Assembly (NCBI GenBank): GCA_036351775.1
Contig: JAZBPX010000043.1
Span: 1-64,000, forward strand
From: Pacificimonas sp036351775
Lineage (GTDB): Bacteria > Pseudomonadota > Alphaproteobacteria > Sphingomonadales > Sphingomonadaceae
DNA: 64,000 bases
Direction of reading: 5' to 3'
Made by a program: the position numbers and the translations under genes. The notes under the pieces were generated by a model that was not told where the DNA came from, searched no databases, and was given only the letters and a program-made list of their open reading frames with translations. This document shows, piece by piece, positions 41,906-50,665 of the stretch; positions within the stretch are counted from its first letter, which is position 1, and the number at the start of each line of letters is the position of its first letter.

Positions 41906-43702
41906 TCACCGCCGCCCGAACAGCTTCTCGATGTCGGCGCGGGCGAGTTTGACGTAGGTCGGGCGGCCGTGATTGCACTGGCCGCTGTGGGGCGTGGCCT
42001 CCATTTCGCGGAGGAGCGCGTTCATTTCGCTGAGCGCGAGGCGGCGGCCGGAACGGACGGAAGCGTGGCAGGCCATGGTGGCGAAGACCTCGTCGATCCG
42101 CTCTTTCAGGCTGTGCGCCGCGCCGAGTGCGCGGATATCGTCGGCGAGGTCGCGGACGAGGCCCTTGGCATCGACGCGGTTTCCAAGGACGGTCGGGACG
42201 CCGCGAACGAGAATGGCGGCGGGGCCGAAGCGTTCGACCTCAAGTCCGAGATCGGCGAGCGCGGCGGCCTGACCCTCCACGGCATCGGCCTCCTCCTCGG
42301 TCAGGTCGACGATTTCGGGGATGAGAAGCTGCTGCACCTTCACACCGCCATTCGACTGACTGGCCTTCATCTTCTCAAGGGTCAGGCGCTCGTGGGCGGC
42401 GTGCTGGTCGACGAGGATCAGGTGGTCGCCGGTTTCCGCGACGATCCAGCTTTCGTGAACCTGCCCGCGCGCCGCGCCGAGCGGGTAGGCGGTGAAGTCT
42501 TGCGGCTGCGGCACGCCGTTTTCACCCGGCGCATAGGCCGGGGCGCTGTCCCGCTCCGGCGAACGCGCGCCCGGCGGCGCGGTAAAGCCGAGCCTGGTCT
42601 CCCCGAACATGCGCGCTCCGATCGGGAGCGGTTCCCGGCGCGGGTCGGTCTGTTCGGCCTGGAACGACGACAGCGCCTGGTCGGAAACGGTCGTCGCGGC
42701 GCTGTGGCTGCCGACATCGAGCGCGCGGCGGAGGCCGGACACGATCAGGCCGCGCACTAAGGCCGGGTCGCGAAAACGGACCTCGGTCTTCGCCGGGTGC
42801 ACGTTCACATCGACGAACTCATACGGCACATCGAGGAACAGCGCGAGCACGGGATGCCGGTCGCGGGCGAGCAGGTCACGGTAGGCACCGCGCACCGCAC
42901 CGAGGAGCAGCCTGTCCTTCACCGGGCGGCCGTTGACGAACAGATACTGATGATCCGCCATACCGCGGTTGAAGGTGGGAATGCCGGCAAGGCCGCCGAG
43001 ACGCAGCCCCTCCCGCTCCAGATCGACGGCCACGGCGTTTTCGGGGAAGTCATGGCCAAGAACCGCGCCAAGGCGCTCAACGCGGGCGCTTTCGAGGAGC
43101 GACCCGGCGGATGGCGCATCGAGCAACCGCCGCCCCTCGTGCACCAGCTGGAAGGCGACGTCGGCGCGGGCCATGGCGAGGCGCTTCACCGTGTCGGAGA
43201 TCGCGCCGAGTTCAGCGCGCGTGGATTTCAGGAACTTGCGGCGGGCGGGTACCTTCTCGAACAGCCCCTCGATGACGACCTGCGTTCCGGGCTGGCGTGC
43301 GGCCGGGCCTTCGGCAACCGGCCCGCCATGGTCTATCTCGATCTGCCACCCCTCCCCGTCCGCCGTGCGGCTAGCGAGCGTGAAACGGCTGACGCTTGCG
43401 ATGGAGGGTAGCGCCTCGCCGCGAAAACCGAGGGTGGCGATGCGCTCAAGATCTTCATCCGCCAGCTTGGAGGTGCAGTGTCGTTGGACGGCGAGGCGCA
43501 TTTCCCCGGCGGTCATGCCGCGGCCGTCATCGGTCACCTCGATCCGGCCGCGCCCCCCGTCTTCGAGAGCGATCACGATCCGGTTCGCGCCCGCGTCGAG
43601 CGCGTTCTCGACCAGTTCCTTCACGGCGGATGCGGGCCGCTCGACGACCTCTCCGGCCGCGATGCGGTCGACAAGCGTTTCGGGAAGGCGGCGGATGGTC
43701 AT
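41906..43702 (-). CDS. mutL: DNA mismatch repair protein MutL
   Basis: 598 residues. N-terminal GHKL ATPase with VKELVENALDAGAN, VTDDGRGM and GFRGEALPSIASVS; a long linker; and a C-terminal dimerisation domain that carries the endonuclease motif DQHAAHERLTLE (DQHA-x2-E-x4-E) with ACHASVRSG and CNHGRPT. So this is a nicking MutL, as expected outside the MutH-bearing gammaproteobacteria. Divergent from mreB across a 184-bp gap containing a palindrome. Confidence 0.96.
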   Translation of the reverse strand: MTIRRLPETLVDRIAAGEVVERPASAVKELVENALDAGANRIVIALEDGGRGRIEVTDDGRGMTAGEMRLAVQRHCTSKLADEDLERIATLGFRGEALPSIASVSRFTLASRTADGEGWQIEIDHGGPVAEGPAARQPGTQVVIEGLFEKVPARRKFLKSTRAELGAISDTVKRLAMARADVAFQLVHEGRRLLDAPSAGSLLESARVERLGAVLGHDFPENAVAVDLEREGLRLGGLAGIPTFNRGMADHQYLFVNGRPVKDRLLLGAVRGAYRDLLARDRHPVLALFLDVPYEFVDVNVHPAKTEVRFRDPALVRGLIVSGLRRALDVGSHSAATTVSDQALSSFQAEQTDPRREPLPIGARMFGETRLGFTAPPGARSPERDSAPAYAPGENGVPQPQDFTAYPLGAARGQVHESWIVAETGDHLILVDQHAAHERLTLEKMKASQSNGGVKVQQLLIPEIVDLTEEEADAVEGQAAALADLGLEVERFGPAAILVRGVPTVLGNRVDAKGLVRDLADDIRALGAAHSLKERIDEVFATMACHASVRSGRRLALSEMNALLREMEATPHSGQCNHGRPTYVKLARADIEKLFGRR

Positions 43703-43725
43703 GGCCGAAGTCAGCCTAACAGGGT

Positions 43726-43760
43726 TTGCATCGATTCGTCAGCGGCGCCGATCGATGCAA
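43726..43760. promoter_or_regulatory. 10-bp inverted repeat between mutL and mreB
   Basis: Perfect arms TTGCATCGAT (43726-43735) and ATCGATGCAA (43751-43760) with a 15-bp centre, 24 bp upstream of the mutL start and 127 bp upstream of mreB. Size and position suit a regulator site; no regulator is identified. Confidence 0.45.
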
Positions 43761-43886
43761 GCGCAGGCAAGGCTTCGCCAAGCCTATGTTAGAAATATCG
43801 CCCGCCGCCAGTGGGCTTATGGACCCGCGGACGTTATGAAGCGTATCTCTAGTAACACACCCCGAGCGAAAGTCCGCGTAGACCCC

Positions 43887-44921
43887 ATGTTCAACAAGAT
43901 ATTCTCCTTCCTTAGCAAGGATATGGCCATCGACCTGGGGACGGCGAACACGTTGGTTTACGTCCGCGGAGAAGGGATCGTTCTGAACGAACCGTCCGTC
44001 GTTGCCATGGAGACGATCGACGGGCGCAAGGTCGTGAAGGCCGTCGGTAACGATGCCAAGATGATGATGGGCAAGACGCCCGGCACGATCGAGGCCATCC
44101 GGCCGCTGTCCGAGGGCGTGATCGCCGACATCGACATCGCCGAGGTCATGATCAAGCACTTCATCGAGAAGGTGCACCGGCGCAGTTTCCTGTCCTATCC
44201 GGAGATCGTCATCTGCGTGCCGTCGGGATCGACGAAGGTCGAGCGGCGCGCCATTCGCGACGCGGCGCTGAACGCCGGCGCTGGCGAGGTCTACCTGATC
44301 GACGAGCCCATGGCCGCCGCGATCGGTGCGGGCATGCCGGTTACAGAGCCCATCGGTTCGATGATCGTCGACATCGGCGGCGGGACGACCGAGGTCGCGG
44401 TCCTGTCGCTGCGCGGTCTGGCCTACACGACCAGTGTCCGGACCGGCGGCGACAAGATGGACGATGCCATCGTCAACTATATCCGGCGCAACCATAACCT
44501 TCTCATCGGCGATGCGACGGCGGAGCGCATCAAGTCCGAGATCGGAACGGCGAAACCGCCCGCCGAGGGTCTTGGCAAGACGCTCGACATCAAGGGGCGC
44601 GACCTGATGAACGGGGTGCCGAAAGAGATAACAATCAACCAGGCGCAGGTGGCCGAAGCCCTGTCGGAGCCGGTCAGCCAGATCATCGAGGGCGTGCGCG
44701 CCGCACTGGAAAACACCGCGCCCGAACTGGCAGCGGACATCGTCGATCAGGGCATCGTCATGGCGGGCGGCGGTTCGCTGCTGGGCCAGTTGGATGAAGT
44801 CATCCGCGATGCAACGGGCCTGCCGGTCACCGTTGCCGACGATCCACTGACCTGCGTCGCCTTGGGCACCGGAAAGGCGCTGGAGGATCCGATCTACCGC
44901 GGCGTCCTGACCACGCAGTAG
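43887..44921 (+). CDS. mreB: Rod-shape actin homologue MreB
   Basis: Bacterial actin that guides side-wall peptidoglycan synthesis. 344 residues with DLGTANTLVYVRGEG (phosphate 1), the adenosine/phosphate phrase GSMIVDIGGGTTEVAVLSL, and IVMAGGGSLL. An amphipathic N-terminal helix (MFNKIFSFLSKD) precedes the fold. First gene of mreBCD-mrdA-rodA. No strong ribosome site is visible before ATG 43887. Confidence 0.97.
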   Translation: MFNKIFSFLSKDMAIDLGTANTLVYVRGEGIVLNEPSVVAMETIDGRKVVKAVGNDAKMMMGKTPGTIEAIRPLSEGVIADIDIAEVMIKHFIEKVHRRSFLSYPEIVICVPSGSTKVERRAIRDAALNAGAGEVYLIDEPMAAAIGAGMPVTEPIGSMIVDIGGGTTEVAVLSLRGLAYTTSVRTGGDKMDDAIVNYIRRNHNLLIGDATAERIKSEIGTAKPPAEGLGKTLDIKGRDLMNGVPKEITINQAQVAEALSEPVSQIIEGVRAALENTAPELAADIVDQGIVMAGGGSLLGQLDEVIRDATGLPVTVADDPLTCVALGTGKALEDPIYRGVLTTQ

Positions 44922-44934
44922 GCGGCCCGAGCCC

Positions 44935-45855
44935 TTGGCCTGGCCCCCAAGACGTATTCAGACGCGGCGCACGCTGCGAGAGCGCAACCAGGCCGTCATC
45001 AGCCGCGGGCTGATCCTCTTTGCCATTGTCATAGCCGCCATGGTGCTGTTGGCAGGGCGCTATTTCCCGCAGCAGACCGACAGCCTGCGCGGCGCGGCGG
45101 CGGATGTGACCGTGCCGGTCTGGAGCGTTCTGAACGCACCGGTAACGTGGCTGTCAAATGCGGGAGCGAACATCTCCGCCTACTGGAACGCCGCCGAGCG
45201 CATCAAGGTGCTGCAGGGGCGCGAGCAGCTGTACCTGGAACGGCGCGTCGAGTTCGAGGAAGCCGTTCGCGAGAACCGGGAACTGCGGCAGCTGATGAAT
45301 GTCGTCGATCCGAACCGGGCGGCGGTCGGTACCTTTGCAGTATCGGGCGCGACGAGCGGTGCCTACGCCCGCGAGGCGCTGATCGGCGGCGGCTTTCGCC
45401 ACGGGGTTCGTAATGGCCAGCCGGTGCGGACAGCCTCCGGCCTGATCGGGCGCACCGTCGAGGTCGGACGAAACGCGACGCGCGTGCTGTTGGTCACTGA
45501 TTCCGAAAGCCGGGTGCCGGTACGCGTCGTCAGGACGGGCCTGCCCGCGCTCGTTATCGGCACGAACGAGCCGTTGGTGCGCGTGGACCTGACGGGGCCG
45601 ACGTCGAACGAGGTACAGGTGGGCGACAGGCTGGTTACATCCGGCGACGGCGGCCTGTTCGCGCCCGGCGTGATCGTCGCCACCATCGTGGAGATCGGCG
45701 ATACCATGCCGCTGGCCCGCCCCTCCGCCGTCCCATCGCTTGCGCAGTACGCGATCGTGGAGGAACCGTGGGGTACGAACTTCGAACCCTTCCCGGACGG
45801 TGAGGAAGCGCAGGGCGAGGCCGCGCTGCCGAGCGAAACGACACCGGCCCCGTAA
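44935..45855 (+). CDS. mreC: Rod-shape protein MreC
   Basis: Bitopic membrane protein of the elongasome, 306 residues: short cytoplasmic N-terminus, membrane span (about 23-41), a coiled coil (YLERRVEFEEAVRENRELRQLM), and a two-lobed beta domain with GLIGRTVEVG and GDRLVTSGDGGLFAPGV. The only start that leaves the membrane span complete is TTG 44935, 13 bp after mreB. A Pro/Glu-rich tail follows the beta domain. Confidence 0.93.
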   Translation: MAWPPRRIQTRRTLRERNQAVISRGLILFAIVIAAMVLLAGRYFPQQTDSLRGAAADVTVPVWSVLNAPVTWLSNAGANISAYWNAAERIKVLQGREQLYLERRVEFEEAVRENRELRQLMNVVDPNRAAVGTFAVSGATSGAYAREALIGGGFRHGVRNGQPVRTASGLIGRTVEVGRNATRVLLVTDSESRVPVRVVRTGLPALVIGTNEPLVRVDLTGPTSNEVQVGDRLVTSGDGGLFAPGVIVATIVEIGDTMPLARPSAVPSLAQYAIVEEPWGTNFEPFPDGEEAQGEAALPSETTPAP

Positions 45856-45857
45856 CG

Positions 45858-46403
45858 ATGGCGCGCGAAGGACGCCCGTTCAATACACTCTCTACGGGAG
45901 AGCAGCTCGCCGTTGTGCTGGCCGGCACCCTCGGCATAATTCCGCCGCTGATTGTGGCCATCGGGTTTCTGATCCTGACAGTCCCGTTCTTCCCGCCCAT
46001 TGCCCTGATGCCGAACATGGGGCTGGTCCTGGTTTTCCTGTTTGCGCTCTACCGCCCGCGGCAGTTGCCGGTCTGGATGGGCGTGCCGCTGGGACTGTGG
46101 GCCGATGTTCTTCTCGGTATGCCCTTTGGCGCGAACGGATTTGCGCTGCCGCTATTCATGCTGGCGGTACAGTGGTTTGATACACATACGCGGCGGATGC
46201 ACTGGTCCATGGACTGGCTGGTCGCGGTGCCGTTCCTGCTTGGATACAAGAGTTTCCTGTGGCTGATTTGCGTTACCATCGGACCTTCCGCGCCGCTGGT
46301 GCCGTTCCTAAGTCAGGGACTGGCGACGCTGGCGGTCTTTCCGCTCGTCGCCTTCCTGTTCGTCAGCATCCAGCGGCGATTTGTGGATAGGATCAGCGCG
46401 TGA
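45858..46403 (+). CDS. mreD: Rod-shape protein MreD
   Basis: Inner-membrane protein of the elongasome, 181 residues with about five spans. The phrase GVPLGLWADVLLGMPFGANGFALPLFML is recognisable for MreD. It begins 2 bp after the mreC stop and overlaps mrdA by 4 bp. Confidence 0.9.
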   Translation: MAREGRPFNTLSTGEQLAVVLAGTLGIIPPLIVAIGFLILTVPFFPPIALMPNMGLVLVFLFALYRPRQLPVWMGVPLGLWADVLLGMPFGANGFALPLFMLAVQWFDTHTRRMHWSMDWLVAVPFLLGYKSFLWLICVTIGPSAPLVPFLSQGLATLAVFPLVAFLFVSIQRRFVDRISA

Positions 46404-48322
46404 GGACCGATGCCCAGCGGCAGCAGACCTTTTCCCGCCGAGCGGTCATGCTTGGCGGGCTGCAGGCTGCTGCGGGCGTCCTGATCGGTGGGCGGCTGAT
46501 CTATTTAAGCGTTTTCGAAGGCGAGAAGTACAAGACGCTGGCCGAAGAAAACCGCGTCGCCGTCCGCCTGATCCCGCCCCGGCGCGGCTGGCTGACCGAC
46601 CGCAACGGCCAGCCCATGGCAATCAACCAGCCGGAATACAGGCTGGAGCTGGTACCCGAGCAGATCAGCGACATGCCCAAGACGCTGGCGGGGCTGCAGC
46701 GGCTTCTGGACCTCGACGCCGAGACCATGGACCGGATCCGCAAGGACATCGACGAGAAGCCCGCCTATCTGCCGGTCGAAGTCGCAACGAATGTCGACTG
46801 GGACCGCTACACCGCGATCAATGTCCGCCTGCCCGAGCTGGAGGGTGTGCAGCCGGTGCGCGGTTTCACGCGCTATTATCCGGACGGCGCGGCTGTTGGC
46901 CACCTGATGGGCTATGTCGCCGCCCCGACCCGCGAGCAATATGTCGAGGCGGACAAGGACCCGCTTTACCTGCACCCCGCCTTCAAGGTCGGAAAGGACG
47001 GCGTAGAGCGCGAACTCGACGAACGGCTGCGCGGCGAGCGGGGCGCGCGGCGGGTCGAGGTGAACGCGCGCGGGCGGATCATCCGTGACCTTGAAACGCA
47101 GCCCGATACGCCGGGCGAAACCGTGCGGCTCAGTATCGACCGGGAATTGCAGGCGTTCGCGGCGCGGCGCATCGGTCCGGAATCGGCGTCCGTTGTCGTG
47201 ATGGACGTCCTGACCGGCGAAGTCCTGACGATGGTCTCGATGCCCGCCTTCGATCCCAACGACTTTTCTGACGGCATCAGCCACAAGGAATGGGACGCGC
47301 TTATGGGCGATGAGATGCGCCCGCTGATCAACAAGACGGTGCAGGGACTCTACCCGCCCGGCTCCACGTTCAAGATGGTCACGGCGCTGGCCGCGCTGGA
47401 ACACGGGGTCAGCCCCGAAGACCGCGTGGTATGCGGCGGCGGCTATCAGCTTGGTCGCCACCGGTTCGGGTGCTGGAAACGCGGCGGTCATGGGTCCACT
47501 GACCTCTACAAGTCGATCTACCAGAGCTGTAATGTCTATTACTACACGCGCGGGCGGCAGGTCGGAATCGATGCGATCCATTCGACGGGCCAGCGGCTGG
47601 GCCTCGGCGAGCGGTTCGAAACACTGCAAGTGCCGAACCAGAATGCCGGAATCCTGCCCGATCCGGCGTGGAAGCAGGAACGTTACGACCAGGACTGGCT
47701 GGTCGGCGAAACGCTGAACAGCGCCATTGGCCAGGGTTACAACGCGCTGTCACCGCTTCAGCTGGCAGTCATGACGGCGCGCATCGCCTCGGGTAACACC
47801 GTGTCGCCGACGCTTCTGGCCGGTGACGAGCAGGGCGGGCGCGCGCTTGATATCGACCCGCAGCATCTTGTCCCCGTGCGGCATGGCATGGATCTGTGCG
47901 TCAACGGTCCGGCCGGTACGGCGGGCCGGTCGCGCCTGCCGCTTGAAGAGGTGCGCATGGCCGGCAAGACGGGAACCGCGCAGGTGCGCGCGCTGTCGCG
48001 AAACCGGGGCGGTGCGATCCCGTGGAAGTACCGCGACCACGGCCTGTTCGTCGCCTACGCCCCGGTCGAGAATCCGCGCTACGCGATCAGCGTGACGGTC
48101 GAACATGGCGGCGGCGGCAGCGTCGCCGCCGCGCCGATCGCGAAGGACGTGATGACCTTCCTGTACGACAAGGACGCGGCGCTGGAGTCGCTAAGGCGTC
48201 TGGAAAGCATGTGGGGGATCGAGCCGGTTGCCGCCGACCTGTTCCGTCCGCCCGTACCTGCCGCGGGTCGGCAGATGGGAGACACGGCGGATGGCCAGCC
48301 TGTCGCTACCCGACCGGCTTAG
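46400..48322 (+). CDS. mrdA: Penicillin-binding protein 2
   Basis: Monofunctional class B transpeptidase of the elongasome. 640 residues: membrane anchor at about 17-35, PBP dimer domain with PPRRGWLTDRNGQPMAINQP, and transpeptidase domain with Ser322-x-x-Lys325 (PPGSTFK), SCN in YQSCNVYYY, and KTGTAQ at 523. GTG 46400 overlaps the mreD stop. It is translationally coupled to rodA by a 32-bp overlap. Confidence 0.95.
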   Translation: MRTDAQRQQTFSRRAVMLGGLQAAAGVLIGGRLIYLSVFEGEKYKTLAEENRVAVRLIPPRRGWLTDRNGQPMAINQPEYRLELVPEQISDMPKTLAGLQRLLDLDAETMDRIRKDIDEKPAYLPVEVATNVDWDRYTAINVRLPELEGVQPVRGFTRYYPDGAAVGHLMGYVAAPTREQYVEADKDPLYLHPAFKVGKDGVERELDERLRGERGARRVEVNARGRIIRDLETQPDTPGETVRLSIDRELQAFAARRIGPESASVVVMDVLTGEVLTMVSMPAFDPNDFSDGISHKEWDALMGDEMRPLINKTVQGLYPPGSTFKMVTALAALEHGVSPEDRVVCGGGYQLGRHRFGCWKRGGHGSTDLYKSIYQSCNVYYYTRGRQVGIDAIHSTGQRLGLGERFETLQVPNQNAGILPDPAWKQERYDQDWLVGETLNSAIGQGYNALSPLQLAVMTARIASGNTVSPTLLAGDEQGGRALDIDPQHLVPVRHGMDLCVNGPAGTAGRSRLPLEEVRMAGKTGTAQVRALSRNRGGAIPWKYRDHGLFVAYAPVENPRYAISVTVEHGGGGSVAAAPIAKDVMTFLYDKDAALESLRRLESMWGIEPVAADLFRPPVPAAGRQMGDTADGQPVATRPA

Positions 48323-49418
48323 CCGGATTCCCATAGTCACGCTGATGGCCGTCATCGGCCTCGGTGCGTTCAGCATCCTGATCCTGTATTCGGCGGCCGG
48401 CGGCAGTGTCGAACCCTGGGCGATGAACCACGCCATTCGGTTCGGGGTGCTGTTCACGATGATGCTGGTGCTCAGCCAGATGGACGTCACGCTATGGCTT
48501 AGAACCGCCTACTGGGCCTATGCGGGATGTTTCGTCCTGCTGGTCGCGGTCGAGATCGTGGGACAGCTTGGCGGCGGGTCGCAGCGCTGGCTGAACCTGG
48601 GGTTCATGAACCTGCAGCCATCCGAACTGATGAAGATCGCCGTCGTGCTCGCGCTGGCCCGATATTATCATTTCCTGCCGCGCGCAGAGCTGAAGAGCCT
48701 GCGGGCGCTGGTCCTGCCGGGCGTGCTGATGGTCATGCCGGCGGGACTGGTCATGATGCAGCCGGACCTTGGCACGGCGCTGACCATCATCCTTGGCGGC
48801 GTTACGGTCGTTTTTCTAGCGGGCGCGCCGCTGTGGCTGTTCATCACGGCCACGGTCGGTGCAGTCGTTGGCATTCCGCTCGCGGTCCAGTTCCTGCTGG
48901 AACCCTACCAGCAGCGGCGGGTGCTGACGTTCCTCGACCCGGAGGCCGATCCGCTTGGCGCAGGATATCATATCACCCAGTCGAAGATCGCCATCGGGTC
49001 GGGCGGCGTCGACGGCAAGGGCTTCCTGTCCGGTACGCAAAGTCATCTGCAATATCTGCCCGAGCAGCAGACCGACTTCATCTTCGCCACGATGACGGAG
49101 GAATGGGGCATGCTGGGCGGGTTCTTCGTGATGGCCTGCTACGCGGTCATCATGGCGCGCGGAATCTACACCGCCCTGACGGCGAGGACCGTGTTCGTGC
49201 AGCTTGCCGCTTACGGCCTGACGATGACCCTGTTCCTGTACGTGTTCATCAACCTGGCGATGGTCATGGGGTTCGCGCCCGTTGTCGGCATTCCCCTGCC
49301 GCTGATGAGCTATGGCGGGTCGGCGATGCTGACGGCGCTGCTGCTGCTGGGCATCCTGATGTCGCTGCACGCGGAAAAGGACCGGACGAGCCTGCGCGGC
49401 GGGCCGGCGGAGCTGTAG
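48291..49418 (+). CDS. rodA: Peptidoglycan glycosyltransferase RodA
   Basis: SEDS-family polymerase partnering PBP2 in side-wall synthesis. 375 residues, about ten spans. Motifs: GSQRWLNLGFMNLQPSE, MQPDLGTALTI, QSKIAIGSGGVDGKGF, LPEQQTDFIFA and PLPLMSYGGSAML. ATG 48291 (MASLSLPDRL) lies 32 bp inside mrdA. Last gene of the operon; 84 bp to tRNA-Lys. Confidence 0.96.
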   Translation: MASLSLPDRLSRIPIVTLMAVIGLGAFSILILYSAAGGSVEPWAMNHAIRFGVLFTMMLVLSQMDVTLWLRTAYWAYAGCFVLLVAVEIVGQLGGGSQRWLNLGFMNLQPSELMKIAVVLALARYYHFLPRAELKSLRALVLPGVLMVMPAGLVMMQPDLGTALTIILGGVTVVFLAGAPLWLFITATVGAVVGIPLAVQFLLEPYQQRRVLTFLDPEADPLGAGYHITQSKIAIGSGGVDGKGFLSGTQSHLQYLPEQQTDFIFATMTEEWGMLGGFFVMACYAVIMARGIYTALTARTVFVQLAAYGLTMTLFLYVFINLAMVMGFAPVVGIPLPLMSYGGSAMLTALLLLGILMSLHAEKDRTSLRGGPAEL

Positions 49419-49502
49419 GTGCCCCCGCGCCTTTGGCGTTTGACTTCGCACCGCGCCGTCCCTATCTCGCCGCCTCCGCCAGACGGTGCCTGAAAAGGCA
49501 GT

Positions 49503-49578
<76 letters not shown>

Positions 49579-49596
49579 TTTTCCCGTACCCCATTC

Positions 49597-49642
49597 GCAA
49601 GGATTGCAAAGCGGCGTTAGCGTTCCGGCAACAAATCCTTGC
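49597..49642 (+). other. Hairpin between tRNA-Lys and cysD
   Basis: Perfect 9-bp arms GCAAGGATT (49597-49605) and AATCCTTGC (49634-49642), extendable by TTGC/GCAA with a bulge. It could be a tRNA transcript end or part of the cysD leader; there is no U-tract. Confidence 0.4.
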
Positions 49643-49708
49643 ATAGTGAACCGTGCGCGGCGGCTTGGCCTTGTGCAGCCGTTCACCTAGGAGCCGGGCC
49701 TTGCCCCG

Positions 49709-50665
49709 ATGCCCCATCTCTCTGCGGAGCCTATTTTGACCAGCCCAGCCCCCGCGGCGTCCCCCTATATGCTGACCCATCTCGAACGGCTGGAGGCCGA
49801 AGCCATCCACATCATGCGGGAGGTCGTTGCCGAAACGGAAAAGCCGGTCATGCTGTATTCGGTAGGCAAGGACAGCTCCGTCATGCTGCATCTGGCGCGG
49901 AAGGCGTTCCACCCCTCCCCGCCGCCCTTTCCGTTCCTGCATGTTGCATCCGGCTGGGACTTCAAGGACCTGCTGGCGCACCGCGACAAGACCGTCGCCG
50001 AACATGACCTGAAGCTGATCGTCGCGGAGAACGAGACAGCGGACGAAGACGGCATCAACCCCTTCGACACCGGATCGGCGCTCTATTCACAGACCATGTT
50101 GACCGATCCGCTGAAGAAGGCGCTGAGCGAGCAGGGCTTCGACGCGGCCTTTGGCGGCGGACGGCGCGACGAGGAAAAGGCGCGCGCGAAAGAGCGGATC
50201 TTTTCCTTTCGTAATGCGCAGCACCGCTGGGACCCCAAGAACCAGCGGCCGGAGCTTTGGAACCTCTACAACGCCAGGAAGAACAAGGGCGAAAGCATCC
50301 GTGTTTTCCCCCTGTCGAACTGGACCGAACTGGACATCTGGCAATATATCATGTTGGAAAACATCGATATTGTCCCGCTCTATTACTCGGCCATTCGGCC
50401 GACGGTCGTCCGCGACGGCGCGCTGCTGATGGTCGATGACGAGCGCTACCGTTTCGAGGACGGCGACGAGGTCGTCGAGCGGAGTATCCGGTTCCGGACA
50501 CTCGGTTGCTATCCGCTTACCGGCGGCGTCGAAAGCGACGCGGAAACACTGCCCGCCATCGTGCAGGAAATGCTTCTGGCGACGACCAGCGAGCGGCAGG
50601 GCCGCGCCATCGACAAGGGTCAGGGCGCGACGATGGAAGACAAGAAGTCGGAAGGATACTTCTGA
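49709..50665 (+). CDS. cysD: Sulfate adenylyltransferase subunit 2
   Basis: PP-loop subunit of ATP sulfurylase, making adenylyl sulfate with CysN. Up to 318 residues. Conserved THLERLEAEAIHIMREV, the PP-loop YSVGKDSSVMLHLARKAF, AFGGGRRDEEKARAKERIFS, and TLGCYPLTGGVESDA. ATG 49709 gives a longer N-terminus than usual; TTG at about 49736 with GCGGAG upstream, or a later ATG at 49769 (MLTHLERLEAE), are alternatives. The stop shares one base with the cysN start. Confidence 0.95.
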   Translation: MPHLSAEPILTSPAPAASPYMLTHLERLEAEAIHIMREVVAETEKPVMLYSVGKDSSVMLHLARKAFHPSPPPFPFLHVASGWDFKDLLAHRDKTVAEHDLKLIVAENETADEDGINPFDTGSALYSQTMLTDPLKKALSEQGFDAAFGGGRRDEEKARAKERIFSFRNAQHRWDPKNQRPELWNLYNARKNKGESIRVFPLSNWTELDIWQYIMLENIDIVPLYYSAIRPTVVRDGALLMVDDERYRFEDGDEVVERSIRFRTLGCYPLTGGVESDAETLPAIVQEMLLATTSERQGRAIDKGQGATMEDKKSEGYF

